Of a stretch of 64,000 bases of DNA, positions 1 to 7,458 are shown in pieces. Within the stretch, counting starts at the first letter, position 1. Each line of letters begins with the position of its first letter. The notes below the pieces were generated by a model, which saw nothing but the letters and a program-made list of their open reading frames with translations, searched no databases and was not told the origin of the DNA. This DNA is from Cohnella sp. WQ 127256 (GTDB lineage Bacteria; Bacillota; Bacilli; Paenibacillales; Paenibacillaceae): the NCBI RefSeq assembly GCF_024519285.1, contig NZ_JAMZCY010000002.1:248001-312000 (forward strand). The letters run 5' to 3'. A program made the translations under genes and the position numbers.

Positions 1-612
1 AACACGACGGTTATTACGTTTGTCAGCGTTCTGCTCATTATTATCCTTTGCTCGATATCGGCCTTTGTCATTCAAAGACGGGATACTCGGCTAACGAAAA
101 TCATAACGCAAATTCTGATTATCGGTTTGATTCTGCCGATGATGATCATCACAACCTACTATGTCGTTGATTTTTTTGATCTAGTGCGGACTTATTCAGG
201 AGTTATTTTATTGTTTATTGCGGGTAATTTTCCTTTTGTCACCTACTTATATATTTCCTTCATGCATGGGATTCCGAGGGATCTTGATGAGGCGGCGGTT
301 ATTGATGGGGCAGGCAGATACCGTTTGTTTTTCGGGATTATATTTCCGCTTCTGCTCCCGGTTAATGCTTCCGTGCTGATCTTAACGTCGATGAATATAT
401 GGAACGACTTCACGATTCCGTTCTACTTCCTGAATTCAGCGGACAATTATACCTTAAGCTTGTTGATCTATTTCTTCTTCGGTCAGAAGGCCGCAGATTG
501 GAATCTGGTCTTTACCACGATCTTGATTGTGTCTTTGCCTGTCATCTTGCTGTATCTTTTCCTACAACGCTATATCGTCGCCGGTATGACATCGGGTGCG
601 GTTAAAAGCTAA
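1..612 (+). CDS. Carbohydrate ABC transporter permease, MalG type (5' partial)
   Basis: Integral membrane subunit of a CUT1-type sugar importer. The frame is open from the first base of the window, so the true start lies upstream and only the C-terminal 203 residues are seen. Several hydrophobic segments flank the cytoplasmic EAA loop (DEAAVIDGAG, around bases 285-315), the conserved helix that docks on the ATPase. The C-terminus, ending in a GMTSGAVK-like tail, is typical of the second permease of such operons. The partner permease and binding protein should lie to the left. The substrate cannot be told. The gene is followed by a terminator at 640-682, so it is probably the last gene of its operon. 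Confidence 0.9.
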   Translation, partial: NTTVITFVSVLLIIILCSISAFVIQRRDTRLTKIITQILIIGLILPMMIITTYYVVDFFDLVRTYSGVILLFIAGNFPFVTYLYISFMHGIPRDLDEAAVIDGAGRYRLFFGIIFPLLLPVNASVLILTSMNIWNDFTIPFYFLNSADNYTLSLLIYFFFGQKAADWNLVFTTILIVSLPVILLYLFLQRYIVAGMTSGAVKS

Positions 613-639
613 AGGCTGCAGAATATATTGAAACAGAAA

Positions 640-682
640 ATTGTTGGTGCAGGGGGGAGACTCCAGCGCCAGCAATTTTTTT
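640..682 (+). terminator. Intrinsic terminator after the ABC permease
   Basis: A 10-bp stem with two G-U pairs (TTGTTGGTGC against GCGCCAGCAA) is followed by a run of seven T. It ends the upstream permease transcript. Confidence 0.8.
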
Positions 683-793
683 GTGACAAATTTGAAATTG
701 TAATGTGAGAAAACCTACATCCCTATTGGATATGATTGTATAGACTGTATGATATAATTTTTTTATATTGTGCTGGATGGGGGAATACATACA

Positions 794-2656
794 ATGCTAT
801 CGATGGTTCTGACTTTAACTGTATTGGCTCTCGCGTCCGCGTTATTTATTTCGGGTAAAGTACGTTCAGATCTCGTTGCGGTGGGATCATTAATTATTCT
901 GATGTTATTTGATATTTTATCCCCGAGTGAAGCACTTTCCGGATTTTCCAATTCTATCGTCATTATGATGATTGGTTTGTTCGTGGTTGGGGGCGGAATA
1001 TTTCATACGGGCTTGGCGAAAATGGCTAGTGGAAAGCTGCTACAGCTAGCAGGTACGAACGAGACACGTCTGCTTATTATGGTTATGCTCGTCACTGCTG
1101 CTATCGGTGCCTTTGTAAGTAATACGGGTACAGTGGCCGTGATGATGCCGATCGTTGTTAGTCTAGCGATGAGTGCTCGAACAAATCCAGGCAGACTGCT
1201 CATGCCGCTTGCCTTTGCTAGTAGTCTTGGTGGGATGCTGACCTTAATCGGGACGCCTCCTAATCTTGTTATTCAAGAAACATTAATGAACGCAGGGTAC
1301 AAGGGGCTAACCTTTTTCTCCTTCGCACCGATTGGTCTTGTGTGTCTAGTAACGGGTATTATTGCGCTGCTCTTCTTACGCCGTTATTTGCCGAAGAATG
1401 AGGAGAAGGATGGTAATAAGCAATTTGGACTCTCACTTATGGAGCTTGCAAGGAAGTATCAGCTATCGCAAAACCTATTTCGTATTCATGTGGGAGCAAA
1501 TTCTGCTATTCAATCGAAGAAGCTAGGTGAGCTAGACATTCCAGCCGAATTTGAGCTGACTGTCATTGAAACGCGTCACAAAAACTCGGTAAAAAACCAA
1601 GTTCTCAAAACGATAAATCAGGAAATTGCCGGACCAGAAACCATCATTAAGGAAGATGATATTCTGTACGTCAACGGTTCCCTAGAGCGGGTACAGCAGT
1701 TTGCTCAGAAGTATGGATTAGATATCCTTGATCGACAAGAGGTGGAGAGCCAGCCTCCTGAAAATGCAGAGCAATATGCGACAAGTGATGTAGGGATTGC
1801 TGAAGTGATGCTGACGCCTAACTCAGGTTTAATCGGTCAACTCGTGAAGCACTCGGGGTTTCGTGAGAAGTTCAGATTGAACATTCTTGGGATACATAGG
1901 AAGGAGGATTACATCCTTCACAACCTGAAAGATCACAAGATGCGCTTCGGCGATGCGCTTTTGGTGCAGGGGACTTGGCAGAGTATATCCTTACTTGCCG
2001 CTGAACAATCTAATTTCGTTGTTATTGGACAACCCATTGAGGAATCGCGTAAGGTGACAATGGATCATAAAGCCCCCATTGCGGCAGGGATTATGCTCTT
2101 GATGGTCATTCTCTTAGTCACAGAATTCATTCCTGCGGTTGCTTCGGTTATGATCGCGGCGGTATTGATGGTTGCATTCGGGTGTCTGCGAAATATGGAG
2201 GAAGCGTATAAGACAGTCAATTGGGAAAGTATTGTGCTTATAGGCGGAATGATTCCAATGTCGATTGCAATTGAGAAAACAGGCGCTGCTGCACTGCTAT
2301 CTGATGGGCTAGTTAGCTCGTTAGGTGGCTATGGCCCAATTGCGTTGCTTGCAGGTGTGTATTTTACGACCTCGATTCTCACTTTGTTTATTAGTAACAC
2401 GGCTTGTGCTGTACTATTCGCACCGATTGCTCTCTCAGCAGCGATTGGTATCGGGGCAAGTCCGTATCCGTTCTTATTCGCTGTCTCGGTAGGAGCAAGT
2501 ATGTGCTTTGCATCACCGTTCTCGACACCTCCTAATGCTCTCGTTATGTCAGCTGGCCGATATAGATTCAGTCATTACATTAAAGTGGGTTTACCGCTCC
2601 AGATTATTATCGGAGTGGTCATGATTGCAGTGTTGCCTCTGTTCTATCCCATGTAA
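794..2656 (+). CDS. SLC13/DASS-family anion permease with two internal RCK_C (TrkA-C) domains
   Basis: Predicted sodium- or proton-coupled anion transporter of 620 residues, in the class that includes E. coli YfbS. The two membrane halves each carry the family hallmarks: SNTGT and GTPPN in the first half, SNTAC and STPPN in the second. Between them lie two cytosolic RCK_C domains, roughly residues 220-300 and 335-410, which usually bind a regulatory ligand. I chose ATG at 794 because a GGATGGGGG ribosome site sits about 10 bases upstream; an in-frame GTG at 770 would add eight residues. The next gene begins 13 bases after the stop, so the two are probably cotranscribed. The substrate (sulfate, dicarboxylate or other) cannot be inferred. 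Confidence 0.88.
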   Translation: MLSMVLTLTVLALASALFISGKVRSDLVAVGSLIILMLFDILSPSEALSGFSNSIVIMMIGLFVVGGGIFHTGLAKMASGKLLQLAGTNETRLLIMVMLVTAAIGAFVSNTGTVAVMMPIVVSLAMSARTNPGRLLMPLAFASSLGGMLTLIGTPPNLVIQETLMNAGYKGLTFFSFAPIGLVCLVTGIIALLFLRRYLPKNEEKDGNKQFGLSLMELARKYQLSQNLFRIHVGANSAIQSKKLGELDIPAEFELTVIETRHKNSVKNQVLKTINQEIAGPETIIKEDDILYVNGSLERVQQFAQKYGLDILDRQEVESQPPENAEQYATSDVGIAEVMLTPNSGLIGQLVKHSGFREKFRLNILGIHRKEDYILHNLKDHKMRFGDALLVQGTWQSISLLAAEQSNFVVIGQPIEESRKVTMDHKAPIAAGIMLLMVILLVTEFIPAVASVMIAAVLMVAFGCLRNMEEAYKTVNWESIVLIGGMIPMSIAIEKTGAAALLSDGLVSSLGGYGPIALLAGVYFTTSILTLFISNTACAVLFAPIALSAAIGIGASPYPFLFAVSVGASMCFASPFSTPPNALVMSAGRYRFSHYIKVGLPLQIIIGVVMIAVLPLFYPM

Positions 2657-2669
2657 GGAGGAAAGACGA

Positions 2670-3329
2670 ATGAACCTCTATCAGATGAAATCAAATCCAA
2701 GTGGGATCGACCGCATGGGGAATTATTTGAAGGACAATTTTGTGAGTATTGGATGGCCTGGAATTGGGGACTTGGATAACGTGTCCAGAGATGAGCTGGA
2801 GGAGAGACTCATTCAAGCTTATCCCAATCAGATCCAGCAGCTTAACGAGCCAGTAAATGATATCTCGACTTTCGTGCATGGGATGCAGGATGGGGATTAT
2901 TTGTTAATGGCCCATAGGGATGCCGTCTATGTGGGCGATGTTGGAGATTATTATTATGTCGAGGCGTACGATTCAGAGACGGAGGGAACATGCCACAGGC
3001 GAGGGGTGACTTGGCTGACTGCCATTCGGCGAGAGGAACTGAACGCTAAAGTACAGGAGCTACTGAGTCATCCAGAGATGATTACGAAGTTCACTGAGGC
3101 ATACGCGGCTGCTCAGCTTGAGGGATTCCTAATGAAGCCTAGGTCGTCAATAGATGATTCTGTGGCGCAGGGAGCTCCTGCTACAGTGGCGGCAGCTCCC
3201 GTACCAGTGGACAAGCAAACGATCCAGGAGGCACTCCATATTCTAAAGGAAGCAATGGGAAGTGAAGATGCTGAACGGCGTGAACGAGCTGCTGTTGCGA
3301 TTCTTCAATATGCGAAAAGTGGGTCGTGA
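2670..3329 (+). CDS. Unknown protein with a predicted PUA/EVE-like N-terminal domain
   Basis: A 219-residue soluble protein that I do not recognise as a characterised family. The N-terminal half (about residues 1-120) has a pattern typical of PUA-like or Mrr-associated N-terminal domains: FVSIGWPGIGDL near residue 20, GDYLLMAHRD near 75 and a HRRGVTWL segment near 112. Such domains often recognise modified nucleic acid, but this is a weak resemblance. The C-terminal third is Ala-rich, with a linker of Pro, Val and Ala followed by a helix. ATG at 2670 follows a perfect TAAGGAGG site. It is coupled to the transporter gene 13 bases upstream. No nuclease motif is visible, so a restriction function should not be assumed. 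Confidence 0.6.
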   Translation: MNLYQMKSNPSGIDRMGNYLKDNFVSIGWPGIGDLDNVSRDELEERLIQAYPNQIQQLNEPVNDISTFVHGMQDGDYLLMAHRDAVYVGDVGDYYYVEAYDSETEGTCHRRGVTWLTAIRREELNAKVQELLSHPEMITKFTEAYAAAQLEGFLMKPRSSIDDSVAQGAPATVAAAPVPVDKQTIQEALHILKEAMGSEDAERRERAAVAILQYAKSGS

Positions 3330-3377
3330 GAATGAGCAGGCATTAGATGACATTCGTTAAGAGTTTGGCTGCTCAGC

Positions 3378-3959
3378 TTATTGATTAATGAGAACAGCAT
3401 CGATTAATCCGTAGTTAACGCCTTCCTCGGCAGTCATGAAGTGATCCCGATCGGTGTCTTTGGCGATGACTTCTATGGACTGTCCTGTTTGCTGTGCGAA
3501 GAGCCCGTTTAATTTATTTCTTAACTTCAGAATTCTTCTCGCGCTGATTTCAATGTCGGATGCCTGGCCGTGAACCCCGCCTAGCGGTTGATGAATCATG
3601 ATCTCGCTATTCGTTAATCCGAACCGTTTGCCTTTAGTCCCACTGGATAATAGGAAGGCCCCCATAGACGCTGCCATTCCAATACAAAGCGTACTAACAT
3701 GGGCTTTAACATATTGCATAGCATCGTAGATCCCCATGCCAGCAGTAATTGAGCCTCCTGGGCTGTTGATGTAAAGCTTGATATCCTTATCGGGATCTTC
3801 AGCGTCTAAATAGAGCAATTGGGCGATCACCGTATTGGCTACTGCATCAGTGATTTCCCCCGAAATAAAAATGATGCGATCTTGGAGCATTCGGGAGTAG
3901 ATATCGTAGGCACGATCACCCCTAGAAGTATTCTCCACTACGTAAGGAATTAAAGTCAC
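3378..3959 (-). CDS. clpP: ClpP-family serine protease (accessory paralogue)
   Basis: Proteolytic subunit of the Clp system, 193 residues, the usual length. The catalytic triad is visible: Ser in GMAASMGA near residue 98, His in IMIHQPLGG near 123, and Asp in the DTDRDHFM segment near 172. The Asn-Ser-Pro-Gly-Gly-Ser oxyanion segment is also present. It is the last gene of a minus-strand operon behind a MerR-type regulator and an unknown protein, 15 bases after the preceding stop. The main housekeeping ClpP normally sits elsewhere without a MerR partner, so this looks like a dedicated second ClpP with its own regulator. That is inference, because the rest of the genome is not visible. Confidence 0.92.
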   Translation of the reverse strand: MTLIPYVVENTSRGDRAYDIYSRMLQDRIIFISGEITDAVANTVIAQLLYLDAEDPDKDIKLYINSPGGSITAGMGIYDAMQYVKAHVSTLCIGMAASMGAFLLSSGTKGKRFGLTNSEIMIHQPLGGVHGQASDIEISARRILKLRNKLNGLFAQQTGQSIEVIAKDTDRDHFMTAEEGVNYGLIDAVLINQ

Positions 3960-3974
3960 GTTGTCATCTCCTTG

Positions 3975-4493
3975 TTATCCTTCTATTCGATACTTCTTCT
4001 CGAGATCCGAATATTGTTCAGGATGAAGCTGCACGCGTTTGAAGGTAGAATAGCCGGTCTGCTCTTGCGAGAGTTCATCATCTTCACGTTGTAATTGTTT
4101 AATCTTGCTAACAACTTCTTCATCTATAATGATGTTGTCCATGTCTTCTTCATTAACAATGTTTATCGGATATAACTGTTCGACTTGATGGAGGTTTCCA
4201 TTATTACTCGCATAGGTTAATACGAACGTAATTGTTTTCTCCCCGTATAGGATCGCTTCTTGAGTATAAATTTCAATGAAAATATCATCAGGAATGTTGG
4301 GCTGATAGATGAGGATTGCACCTGCGTCATCCTCCTGGAAATGATTGAGATTACGACGACGATGAATTCCTGGTGGAACCGTAATTTGCAATCGCACATT
4401 ATCGACATCACCGATAGGAGAGAGATGAATCCAAAGATGATTCAAGCCTTCTTCATTTTCAAGCTTGGACTTCGCCGACCTAATGGTAATCAT
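3975..4493 (-). CDS. Unknown protein of the MerR-ClpP operon
   Basis: A 172-residue protein of no family I recognise. The N-terminal two thirds alternate short hydrophobic strands (LWIHLSPIGD, VRLQITVPPG, IFIEIYTQEAI, TITFVLTYA), suggesting a beta-sandwich. The last 60 residues are acidic and charged, with a probable helix (VVSKIKQLQRED). There is no signal peptide or membrane segment. Its ATG overlaps the stop of the MerR gene as TAATG, so translation is coupled, and clpP follows 15 bases later. Position between a regulator and a protease suggests a substrate, adaptor or stress-sensing partner, but nothing in the sequence proves that. Confidence 0.75.
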   Translation of the reverse strand: MITIRSAKSKLENEEGLNHLWIHLSPIGDVDNVRLQITVPPGIHRRRNLNHFQEDDAGAILIYQPNIPDDIFIEIYTQEAILYGEKTITFVLTYASNNGNLHQVEQLYPINIVNEEDMDNIIIDEEVVSKIKQLQREDDELSQEQTGYSTFKRVQLHPEQYSDLEKKYRIEG

Positions 4494-4909
4494 TAAGAGG
4501 GATCTCCTTTTAATAATTGGCTGACAGTATCAATCATCTTTGTTTTCATTTCTGGAGAAATACGAGCGCTTATCGAGATGATGACATCCTCATTCACCAC
4601 GTAGGTTTCATGTTGGAGCATTTGCTCCGACTGATACAAGGGGAGCTTTTCTCCGATTTTTATAATTTCCTCCATGGGGCGGTTTTGTAGCTTCTCTTGG
4701 ATGTGGGCTAAAGTTTCACCACTCTTCGATAACGTAAGAATAGCTCTGAAATAATGAAGGTGATTGTCGGTATACACCCGTTTATTTCCGACTAGCTCAA
4801 GAGGGGGGATAATCCCTATCTGGGTATAATATCTGACTGTTCTTAAGTTCATTTGTGGATCTTCATGTTGAAGAGTTTCTGCAAGTTGCTTAGCGGTGTA
4901 ATTGTTCAT
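4493..4909 (-). CDS. MerR-family transcriptional regulator
   Basis: DNA-binding regulator of 138 residues. The N-terminus has the MerR winged-helix pattern: YTAKQLAETL, then MNLRTVRYYTQIGIIPP with the conserved RYY near residue 23, and the wing NKRVYTDNHLHY. A coiled helix follows (EEIIKIGEKL), then a short C-terminal domain with no cysteine metal site, so it is not a classic metal sensor; HspR-like stress control is possible. I chose ATG at 4909 because an AAGGAGG site lies 10 bases upstream; the frame extends 19 codons further without a ribosome site. Its stop overlaps the start of the next gene. A palindrome upstream (4997-5010) is the likely operator. Confidence 0.85.
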   Translation of the reverse strand: MNNYTAKQLAETLQHEDPQMNLRTVRYYTQIGIIPPLELVGNKRVYTDNHLHYFRAILTLSKSGETLAHIQEKLQNRPMEEIIKIGEKLPLYQSEQMLQHETYVVNEDVIISISARISPEMKTKMIDTVSQLLKGDPS

Positions 4910-4996
4910 TGATGTAGTCCTCCTTAATCTAAAGGTAAAGGTATTAAAGTGATCAAAGCGCAGCACAACACATGCATTACAGTTAAGTGTATTGTG

Positions 4997-5010
4997 TACA
5001 GTATACTGTA
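4997..5010. promoter_or_regulatory. Palindromic operator candidate upstream of the MerR gene
   Basis: TACAGTATACTGTA is a perfect 14-bp palindrome about 90 bp upstream of the MerR start. A further TTACAGT sits nearby at 4977-4983. MerR proteins bind such dyads as dimers, so autoregulation of the three-gene operon is likely. Confidence 0.55.
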
Positions 5011-5029
5011 ACGGTATTCGGATTGTAAA
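5000..5029 (-). promoter_or_regulatory. Predicted sigma-A promoter of the MerR-clpP operon
   Basis: On the minus strand, TTTACA (5029-5024) and TATACT (5005-5000) are separated by 18 bp. The -10 hexamer lies within the 14-bp palindrome at 4997-5010. A slightly long spacer with an operator at the core promoter fits a MerR-type promoter that needs DNA distortion. Confidence 0.45.
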
Positions 5030-5129
5030 GAAGTTGGTGTTATTCGTGATACAATGTGAAATAAATCACATAATAATGATGAAAGTTAGATTACAATAAG
5101 GGTGTAGAAACATTGAAGGAGTGATTATC

Positions 5130-5315
5130 ATGAGAGACAATCAAAATACGATAACAAACAACTACCTACAGTTTTGCTATACATGCCAAGAAGCTCACCA
5201 ATGCGAAAATGAAAAAAAATGTTTAGCTTGCTGGGAAGAGAAGGGGATAGCGGCTAAGGAAGAGTACGCTCAAACTACGACCACAGAGGATTTTCTAAGG
5301 CTGTATGCAGAGTAG
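5130..5315 (+). CDS. Small cysteine-rich protein
   Basis: A 61-residue protein of unknown function. It has six cysteines or potential ligands in a compact block: CYTC near residue 16, HQC near 25, then KKC and LAC near 31-35 followed by a Trp. The arrangement resembles a small zinc-binding knuckle, but the family is not known to me. I chose ATG at 5130 because AAGGAG lies eight bases before it; a GTG at 5121 would touch the ribosome site. It stands alone between the divergent MerR operon and a terminator at 5365-5394, so it is monocistronic. Confidence 0.7.
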   Translation: MRDNQNTITNNYLQFCYTCQEAHQCENEKKCLACWEEKGIAAKEEYAQTTTTEDFLRLYAE

Positions 5316-5364
5316 CTTGTTCCTCTTCCTTTAGATCTCAATTAAACATCATTAGTAATGACGG

Positions 5365-5394
5365 ACATCGGCCACAGTAGGCTGATGTTTTTTT
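5365..5394 (+). terminator. Intrinsic terminator after the Cys-rich gene
   Basis: A 9-bp stem (ACATCGGCC against GGCTGATGT, one G-U pair) with a 6-base loop is followed by seven T. Confidence 0.85.
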
Positions 5395-5519
5395 GCCATT
5401 CAGAAAGGACGCCGAGTTTTGAGTACTCTGATTTAGGGGGTTTTTGAGATATACTTAGATTTATAAGTAGGTTGAATAAGGAGAGTTTCTACATATACAA
5501 TCCAAGAGGGGCGAGTAAA

Positions 5520-6596
5520 GTGAAGGTTAGCTTGGATACGGAAATATGCCGAATATTTAATATCCGATACCCGATTTTCTTAGCAGGAATGGCGGGAGGT
5601 CCGACAACAGTCCAATTGGTGGCAGCGGTGTCTAACGCAGGAGGACTTGGAACACTCGGAGCTGCATACATGGATCCGGGTGCGATCCGTGAAGCTATCC
5701 GGAGGATTCGCCAGTTAACGGATGCTCCCTTTGGAGTTAACTTATTCTCAGACCACGCTCCCGACGATAATACCCGAATCGGGGAAGTCCAACAAGAGCT
5801 TAACCGGATGAGGGATGTACTTAAAGTACCGCATGTTAGCGAGAAGCCTGTGACCACTCCGGATCTATTTGCAGATCAGATTACTGTACTCATTGAGGAA
5901 AAGGTACCTGTAATCAGTACGGCTTTCGGCATTCTACCAGAATCGTGGATGAGGCAAGCCCAGTCGGCCGACATCCGAGTCGTTACCATGGTGACGACTG
6001 TTCGTGAAGCGCTATTGGCTGAACAGGCAGGCTGTGATGCAATCGTTGCCCAGGGAAGTGAAGCGGGCGGACATCGGGGGACCTTCGATATTTCGGAGCA
6101 TCCACTAGGAGCAAACATCGGTATGATGGCATTAATCCCGCAAGTGGTTGACCACATTAAGATTCCCGTCATTGCTGCCGGAGGAATTATGGATGGTAGA
6201 GGTGTTGTTGCCTCACTAGTTCTTGGAGCACAAGGCGTGCAGATGGGGACGCGGTTTCTAACCGCAGATGAGTCTGGTGCGCACGACTCTTATCAGGAGG
6301 TACTGCTAGTAAGTACCGAGGAGAGCAGCGTAATTACGAAAGCCTTCTCAGGTCGTCCAGCAAGAGCAGTTCGCAATCCATTCGTTCAACAATGGGAGGA
6401 ATCCGGTCTCAATCCGCTTCCTTTTCCCACACAGAATACCGCCACCCGCGATATTCGGAATGCCGCTGCGGCGCAGAGTAATCCGGATTATATGTCTCTT
6501 TGGACAGGACAAGGCGTAAGGGGGCTAACATCGGGACAAAGCGCGGAAGCCATCGTTGAGGAGATTGTTCGGGAAGCCATAACGCTATTGTCATAG
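5520..6596 (+). CDS. Nitronate monooxygenase / FabK-like flavoprotein
   Basis: FMN-dependent TIM-barrel enzyme of 358 residues in the 2-nitropropane dioxygenase family, which oxidises alkyl nitronates; FabK enoyl-ACP reductases share the fold. Visible hallmarks are YPIFLAGMAGGPTT near the N-terminus, VAQGSEAGGHRGTF in the middle (the AQGxEAGGH substrate-site motif with the catalytic His), and IAAGGIMDGRGV and GAQGVQMGTRF, which form the FMN phosphate site. I chose GTG at 5520, preceded by AAGAGGGGCG; a TTG at 5472 would add 16 residues without family resemblance. The genomic neighbours do not indicate a specific pathway. Confidence 0.87.
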   Translation: MKVSLDTEICRIFNIRYPIFLAGMAGGPTTVQLVAAVSNAGGLGTLGAAYMDPGAIREAIRRIRQLTDAPFGVNLFSDHAPDDNTRIGEVQQELNRMRDVLKVPHVSEKPVTTPDLFADQITVLIEEKVPVISTAFGILPESWMRQAQSADIRVVTMVTTVREALLAEQAGCDAIVAQGSEAGGHRGTFDISEHPLGANIGMMALIPQVVDHIKIPVIAAGGIMDGRGVVASLVLGAQGVQMGTRFLTADESGAHDSYQEVLLVSTEESSVITKAFSGRPARAVRNPFVQQWEESGLNPLPFPTQNTATRDIRNAAAAQSNPDYMSLWTGQGVRGLTSGQSAEAIVEEIVREAITLLS

Positions 6597-6615
6597 CTTA
6601 GGGATGTACCCTAAG
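6597..6615. terminator. Hairpin between convergent genes
   Basis: CTTAGGG and CCCTAAG form a perfect 7-bp stem with a 5-base loop between the convergent flavoprotein and WYL genes. There is no clear T-run on either strand, so termination is only possible. Confidence 0.3.
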
Positions 6616-6654
6616 AATGAGATGGGGATGGCGCAGAGACGCAGAAGCATTCCG

Positions 6655-7458
6655 TCATCCTTCCACCCCATATCGCGCTAACGCCTTCTCGGAGGATTCT
6701 CGCATCCGGCGCTGCAGCTGCTCACCTTCCGCAATTTTTACTCGTGTCCCAAGAAAACGGATCTTAGATAAGACGAATTCGCTCTCATCTTTCTGAAAAG
6801 TGAGTCTGATCTGGTATCTATCTGTTTCTTCGTCGTAAGCAACCTGCTTCTCAAAGCAGGCAAAAGCATATAAAATCCTCGATAGCTCGGCATTAAACGT
6901 GCGTATGACTTCAATAACCGCACATTCCTTGCGTGACCCCAATAGATCAGCTAGCTTCACTCTCAACATTTCTGCCCGATCAGCAGGAATCTCTTTGTGT
7001 TCCACGGTTACGATATTGTGTAGCTTCGTGGACATGAGCGTATGGTGACGAGTATTGTACCAGAGTAAATACCATTCACGCTTAACCATCGAGTATTCCA
7101 GCTTATAAGGGAAGCCGGATTGGTTGCTTTTCACTCCGCCATGTTTAATCCGATACGTCACTAGAATACCTTGACCATGCATCATCATACGACGCAACGA
7201 ACGGAGGAGCGGATGGTAGACGTGGCGTACTTGGCTGCTAGCCTTCTCAAGGATAATTTCTTGAATATCCATAAGAGGCTCCATCTCAAGAAGCTGCTGA
7301 AGCTTCTCTCTCGTTCCCGTGCTAAATGCGTCATTGGCGGAAGGATGCTCTAGCATCATTCTCAGCCAGCTCCGTTCTTGGGAAGTGAGCGCGAAGGAGC
7401 CCGACTCATCCAGCCGGGAGATGACTTGATAATTAAAGATCTTCTCGAACAGGTTCAT
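6655..7458 (-). CDS. WYL-domain regulator, short partner of a tandem pair
   Basis: A 267-residue protein with a central WYL ligand-sensing domain: a beta strand with VTYRIKHGG near residue 110, then EWYLLWYNTRHHTLMS near residue 145, equivalent to the W-Y-L region. No N-terminal helix-turn-helix is visible, unlike its partner. ATG at 7458 lies 26 bp inside the preceding WYL gene in another frame, so translation is coupled; the frame extends upstream for 68 more codons, but these overlap the partner and have atypical composition. A tandem pair of WYL proteins recalls PafB/PafC, which act as a heterodimer responding to nucleic-acid damage. That comparison is an analogy only. Confidence 0.8.
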   Translation of the reverse strand: MNLFEKIFNYQVISRLDESGSFALTSQERSWLRMMLEHPSANDAFSTGTREKLQQLLEMEPLMDIQEIILEKASSQVRHVYHPLLRSLRRMMMHGQGILVTYRIKHGGVKSNQSGFPYKLEYSMVKREWYLLWYNTRHHTLMSTKLHNIVTVEHKEIPADRAEMLRVKLADLLGSRKECAVIEVIRTFNAELSRILYAFACFEKQVAYDEETDRYQIRLTFQKDESEFVLSKIRFLGTRVKIAEGEQLQRRMRESSEKALARYGVEG

